Shown one piece after another: positions 6,282 to 9,281 of a DNA stretch of 9,281 bases. How positions within the stretch are numbered: the stretch's first letter is position 1; the number at the start of each line of letters is the position of its first letter. The notes below the pieces were generated by a model, which was not told where the DNA came from, made no database searches, and saw only the letters and a program-made list of their open reading frames with translations. The DNA is from Bacteroidota bacterium (lineage in GTDB: Bacteria > Bacteroidota > Bacteroidia > NS11-12g > UBA955), in NCBI GenBank assembly GCA_009918425.1, contig RGEC01000080.1:1-9281 (forward strand), given 5' to 3'. The position numbers and the translations under genes are program-made.

Positions 6282-9281
6282 TTATTCGTATCTGGGATCG
6301 GGTATGTAGGGGATTTTTTCCATGTGTGAAACGGCAATGCTGTATACGCCAAAATCATCTGTGACAATGCCGATAAGCCGGTAGATGCCCCTGCCTTTGA
6401 ATGGAAATCTCTTTAGTGCATCCGGGAAATGCAGGGTGTCGAAGAAATGTCCCGATACATCCAGCCAGGTGCCAAAGTTCATTTCCTGCCCCTTGATGGT
6501 GCGTGTGGGCTTGATGGTGACCAGGTATCCGGTAATCTGTACGGTTTTTTCCTGCATGCCTTCAAGGTGCTTGCTGAGAATGGGTTTTTGGGGCAGGGTT
6601 TCGGGTGCGAGCAGTTCAAACGGGCTGATGAGCGGGAAACCCAGCAGTTCTATCTGTTCGTAGGCGTCTTCGAGTGCATTGTGGCTGAGTTCAGGCAATG
6701 CAAAATCCCTGGGTGATTCCCTGAAAAGCTTTTCGGTAGCTGCCACCGGTTTTCTGCGGTTCACCAGCCAGTGTGCCTCCCACATCAGCTCCTTACGGCT
6801 TTTTCCGGTGAACCGCAGCGCCCCAATGCGGATGAGAATCTTGAGTTGTTCCAGGCCGGGTTCCACGCGCTCTTTAAAATCAAACAAACTCAGGTAGGGG
6901 CCATTTGTATTTCTCTCTGCTACAATGTGTTCGGCCAGCTTCTGTTCCAGGGAGGATACATGCACAAATCCCAGGTGAACCTTACGGCCGTTGATATTGG
7001 TGAGGTAATCGCTGTGATTGATACAGGGTGGCTCTATATCGGCACCGCACATGCGGGCCCCGTGCAGGTAAAATTCCGTGCGGTAAAAACCGCCGAAGTT
7101 GTTGATCACACCCACATAAAACTCCAGCGGATGGTATGCTTTCAGATACAGGCTTTGGTAGCTTTCTACCGCATAGCTGGCGCTGTGTCCCTTGGCAAAA
7201 CTGTAGCCGGCAAAACTTTCAATCTGGTGCCACACCTCAGCCGATAATTTTTCAGGATGTCCTTTCTCTTTACACAGCGTAAAAAAGCGGTCTTTCACTT
7301 TCTGAAATTCTTCACGGCTGCGGAATTTACCGCTCATACCGCGCCGCAGTACATCGCTTTCTGCCAGGCCCAGTCCGGCAAAATGATGGGCTACCTTAAT
7401 CACATCTTCCTGATATACCATAATGCCATAGGTATCGGGCATGATTTTCTGCAAAACCGGGTGGGCTTCTTTCCGTTTTTCAGGATTGATATGCCGTTCG
7501 ATGAAACTGCGCATCATGCCGCTGCGGGCCACGCCGGGCCTTATTACGCTGCTGGCCGCCACTAGGGTGAGGTAGTCATTGCATTTGAGCTTACGCAACA
7601 GTTGCCGCATGGCCGGGCTTTCCACATAAAAACAGCCCATGGTGTGGCCGCTGCTAATCACACGCTTGATTTTCTCATCGGTCTTAAAGTCCTGAATGCG
7701 GTGTATATCTATGTCTTCGCCTGTATTTTCCTTTACCAGCCGGACCGCATCTTTGATGTGACCCAGCCCACGCTGGCTGAGGATATCGAACTTGGCCAGT
7801 CCCAGGTCTTCGGCCTCCAGCATGCTCCACTGCACGGTGGGGAAGCCTTTGGGCGGCATGTCCAGTGCTGAATAATGGTAGATGCTTTTATCGCTGATGA
7901 GGATGCCGCCTGCATGAATGCTGCGATAGTTGGGCAATTCGTGCAGGCGCAAGGCATGCCGCATGATTTCACCGGCCAGCGTGTCTCGTTGCTGCGGCCT
8001 CACCGATTTGGATAATATTGCCTTTTCGCCAATACCGGGGGAGGTATACACAGCCTTGCCATCCCTGATTTTGTGCCCTGCCTGTTCCTCCAGCATGGAA
8101 GGGGAGAAGTAGGTGGGCTTTTCCATCAGGTGGTCTATTTCTTCTTTGGGAAGCCCGAAAACCTTGCCCAGTTCACGCACCACGGCATTAGACTGAAAAG
8201 TGCTGTATGTGGCAAGCAGGGCGGTGTGTTCACGGCCGTGTTTCTTAAAGATATATTCGGTAATCTTGTCGCGATCCTGCCAGCTGAAATCCAGGTCGAA
8301 ATCGGGGGGCGAAGTGCGATAGGGATTGATGAAGCGCTCGAAGTAAAGATCCAGATCTATGGGATCTACATCGGTAATACGCAGGCAATAGGCCACCATG
8401 CTGTTGGCGCCGCTGCCACGCCCCACATAGAAAAAACCCTGCTCGCGCGCAAAGCGGCAAATGTCCCAGCTGATGAGAAAATAGGCGGTAAAGCCCAGTT
8501 CGTAAATCAGTTTCATTTCGCTTTCCAGGCGCTGCTTGGTGGCATAGTTGTATTGGGGATAGCGGTAGCGCAGTCCGTCCATGGCGAGGTCTGTCATGAG
8601 CCGAAAATCCTCATCGGCATTGCCGGTAAAGGTTTTCTTGTTTTGGTTTCCGCCAAAGGTGGGACAAAAGGTGCACCGCTGCATGAGGCGCAGGGTGTTT
8701 TCAACCAGAAAAGGAGCGTCGGTATAGTTTTGCAGTAACGCTTCCGGACGCATATATCGGTCTTTTTCATGCCCCGTTTCTCCCGCCGGGAGTTTGCTCA
8801 GCAGGCAATTGTTGGCGATGCAGCGCAATAATCTATGGCTTTCAAAGTCTTCTGTATGGCGAAAGGTACAGGGTTGCATGGCCAGCAGTTTTTGCGGGTG
8901 TTTTTGCCAGGGTGAAAGCCGTAGTTTTCCAATCTGTTCGCTCCGTATGCCTATCCAGTGATTTTCGCTGAGTTTTTCAGGAAATCCTCTTTCCTGTGTG
9001 CGCTCAAAGGGGAGAATAAAGTGCACACAATCCAGTTTCGGGGGCCATGGTGGCAGTTTTTTGCCTGCAAGCCGGTATTGAGACAGAAAGCGGTTCATTT
9101 CGGCAAAACCGATTTCATTTTCGGCAATACCCACATACAGGCAGCGCCCTCCGGTTTCACTTTCCCGAAAGTCAATGCCCGCGCAGGGATGCAGTTGCGG
9201 ATGTTGTTTGGCTTCGCGAAAAAAATCGGGTATGCCGCTTACGTTGTTGATGTCGGTAAGGCATACGGGAATGGGATTTGC
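6282..9281 (-). CDS. dnaE2: DnaE2/ImuC-like error-prone DNA polymerase III alpha subunit (5' end cut by window)
   Basis: This C-family replicative-type polymerase is represented by 999 visible residues; the start lies beyond the right edge. A GTG at 9134 is in frame but not the start, because PHP-domain sequence continues upstream (PVCLTDINNVSGIPDFF...CAGIDF). Domains by visible residue: PHP about 1-185; polymerase with GRGSGANSMVAYCL near 287-300; PDFDLDF, whose D327 and D329 correspond to E. coli D401 and D403; KFDILSQRGLG with D499, matching E. coli D555; IRPGVARSGMM near 580-590; FAKGHSASYAV near 695-705; helix-hairpin-helix near 806-834; and a C-terminal OB-fold ending in DPRYE. The protein stops after the OB-fold, without the tau-binding domain of main DnaE. 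The roughly 1,030-residue size and KFDILSQRG motif fit the DnaE2/ImuC class used in mutagenic lesion bypass, often encoded with imuA/imuB. A second, non-mutagenic short DnaE remains possible. Family membership is certain; subtype about 75%. Confidence 0.93.
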   Translation of the reverse strand, partial: ANPIPVCLTDINNVSGIPDFFREAKQHPQLHPCAGIDFRESETGGRCLYVGIAENEIGFAEMNRFLSQYRLAGKKLPPWPPKLDCVHFILPFERTQERGFPEKLSENHWIGIRSEQIGKLRLSPWQKHPQKLLAMQPCTFRHTEDFESHRLLRCIANNCLLSKLPAGETGHEKDRYMRPEALLQNYTDAPFLVENTLRLMQRCTFCPTFGGNQNKKTFTGNADEDFRLMTDLAMDGLRYRYPQYNYATKQRLESEMKLIYELGFTAYFLISWDICRFAREQGFFYVGRGSGANSMVAYCLRITDVDPIDLDLYFERFINPYRTSPPDFDLDFSWQDRDKITEYIFKKHGREHTALLATYSTFQSNAVVRELGKVFGLPKEEIDHLMEKPTYFSPSMLEEQAGHKIRDGKAVYTSPGIGEKAILSKSVRPQQRDTLAGEIMRHALRLHELPNYRSIHAGGILISDKSIYHYSALDMPPKGFPTVQWSMLEAEDLGLAKFDILSQRGLGHIKDAVRLVKENTGEDIDIHRIQDFKTDEKIKRVISSGHTMGCFYVESPAMRQLLRKLKCNDYLTLVAASSVIRPGVARSGMMRSFIERHINPEKRKEAHPVLQKIMPDTYGIMVYQEDVIKVAHHFAGLGLAESDVLRRGMSGKFRSREEFQKVKDRFFTLCKEKGHPEKLSAEVWHQIESFAGYSFAKGHSASYAVESYQSLYLKAYHPLEFYVGVINNFGGFYRTEFYLHGARMCGADIEPPCINHSDYLTNINGRKVHLGFVHVSSLEQKLAEHIVAERNTNGPYLSLFDFKERVEPGLEQLKILIRIGALRFTGKSRKELMWEAHWLVNRRKPVAATEKLFRESPRDFALPELSHNALEDAYEQIELLGFPLISPFELLAPETLPQKPILSKHLEGMQEKTVQITGYLVTIKPTRTIKGQEMNFGTWLDVSGHFFDTLHFPDALKRFPFKGRGIYRLIGIVTDDFGVYSIAVSHMEKIPYIPDPRYE

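Noticed and set aside
6134..6367. A minus-strand open frame encoding a periodic YIFVSYFFVSYIFMS stretch that looks like a membrane helix.
   Set aside because: The periodicity is just the 15-bp non-coding repeat read in frame. The frame overlaps both the dnaE2 3' end and the ATPase start, with no gene-like features.
6870..6900. YLSLFDF near the DnaE2 helix-hairpin-helix region as a clamp-binding QLSLF motif.
   Set aside because: The segment matches the conserved SLFDF stretch of DnaE proteins in general and lacks the glutamine; it is part of the folded domain.
9132..9134. GTG as the start of the DnaE2 gene.
   Set aside because: The reading frame stays open to the window edge and encodes recognisable PHP-domain sequence upstream.
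1..9281. A coordinated novel defence or repair system made of ligA, ruvB, the ATPase and dnaE2.
   Set aside because: The genes lie in separate transcription units. ligA, ruvB and dapA are housekeeping genes, and nothing in the sequence links the ATPase to them functionally.

Overview
The window most likely comes from a member of the phylum Bacteroidota. Three putative promoters show the Bacteroidota primary sigma-factor -7 box (TAnnTTTG), one of them with a TTG at the exact 19-bp spacing. Most start codons lack a clear Shine-Dalgarno sequence. A small gene of a Bacteroidota-restricted uncharacterised family sits between ligA and dapA. Class or genus cannot be fixed from the sequence alone. 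No tRNA, rRNA, insertion sequence, CRISPR array or origin is visible.

Layout from left to right. (1) Positions 1-4446 hold four leftward genes in the order ligA (NAD-dependent DNA ligase), a DUF6913-like gene, dapA (lysine/diaminopimelate synthesis) and ruvB (Holliday junction helicase motor, cut by the left edge). Gaps of 55, 10 and 25 bp suggest one transcription unit, with a possible internal promoter after ligA. (2) A rightward slyD-like FKBP prolyl isomerase (4529-5026) is divergent from ligA across 82 bp. (3) A leftward solitary STAND/AAA-type ATPase gene (5067-6218) is visibly more AT-rich than its neighbours. In front of it is a perfect Bacteroidota promoter woven into 15-bp tandem palindromic repeats. 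(4) A leftward, right-truncated gene for a short DnaE-family DNA polymerase III alpha subunit (6282-9281) is most like the error-prone DnaE2/ImuC type.

LigA, RuvB and DnaE2 all act on damaged or recombining DNA, but ligA/ruvB and dnaE2 are in separate units, so the grouping may be coincidental. DapA and SlyD are housekeeping. The ATPase with its repeat-built promoter is the only clearly accessory element. I found no convincing new multi-gene system. The best leads are the repeat-promoter in front of the ATPase, a possible sliding-clamp-binding tail on LigA, and the apparent loss of a PHP metal motif in DnaE2.
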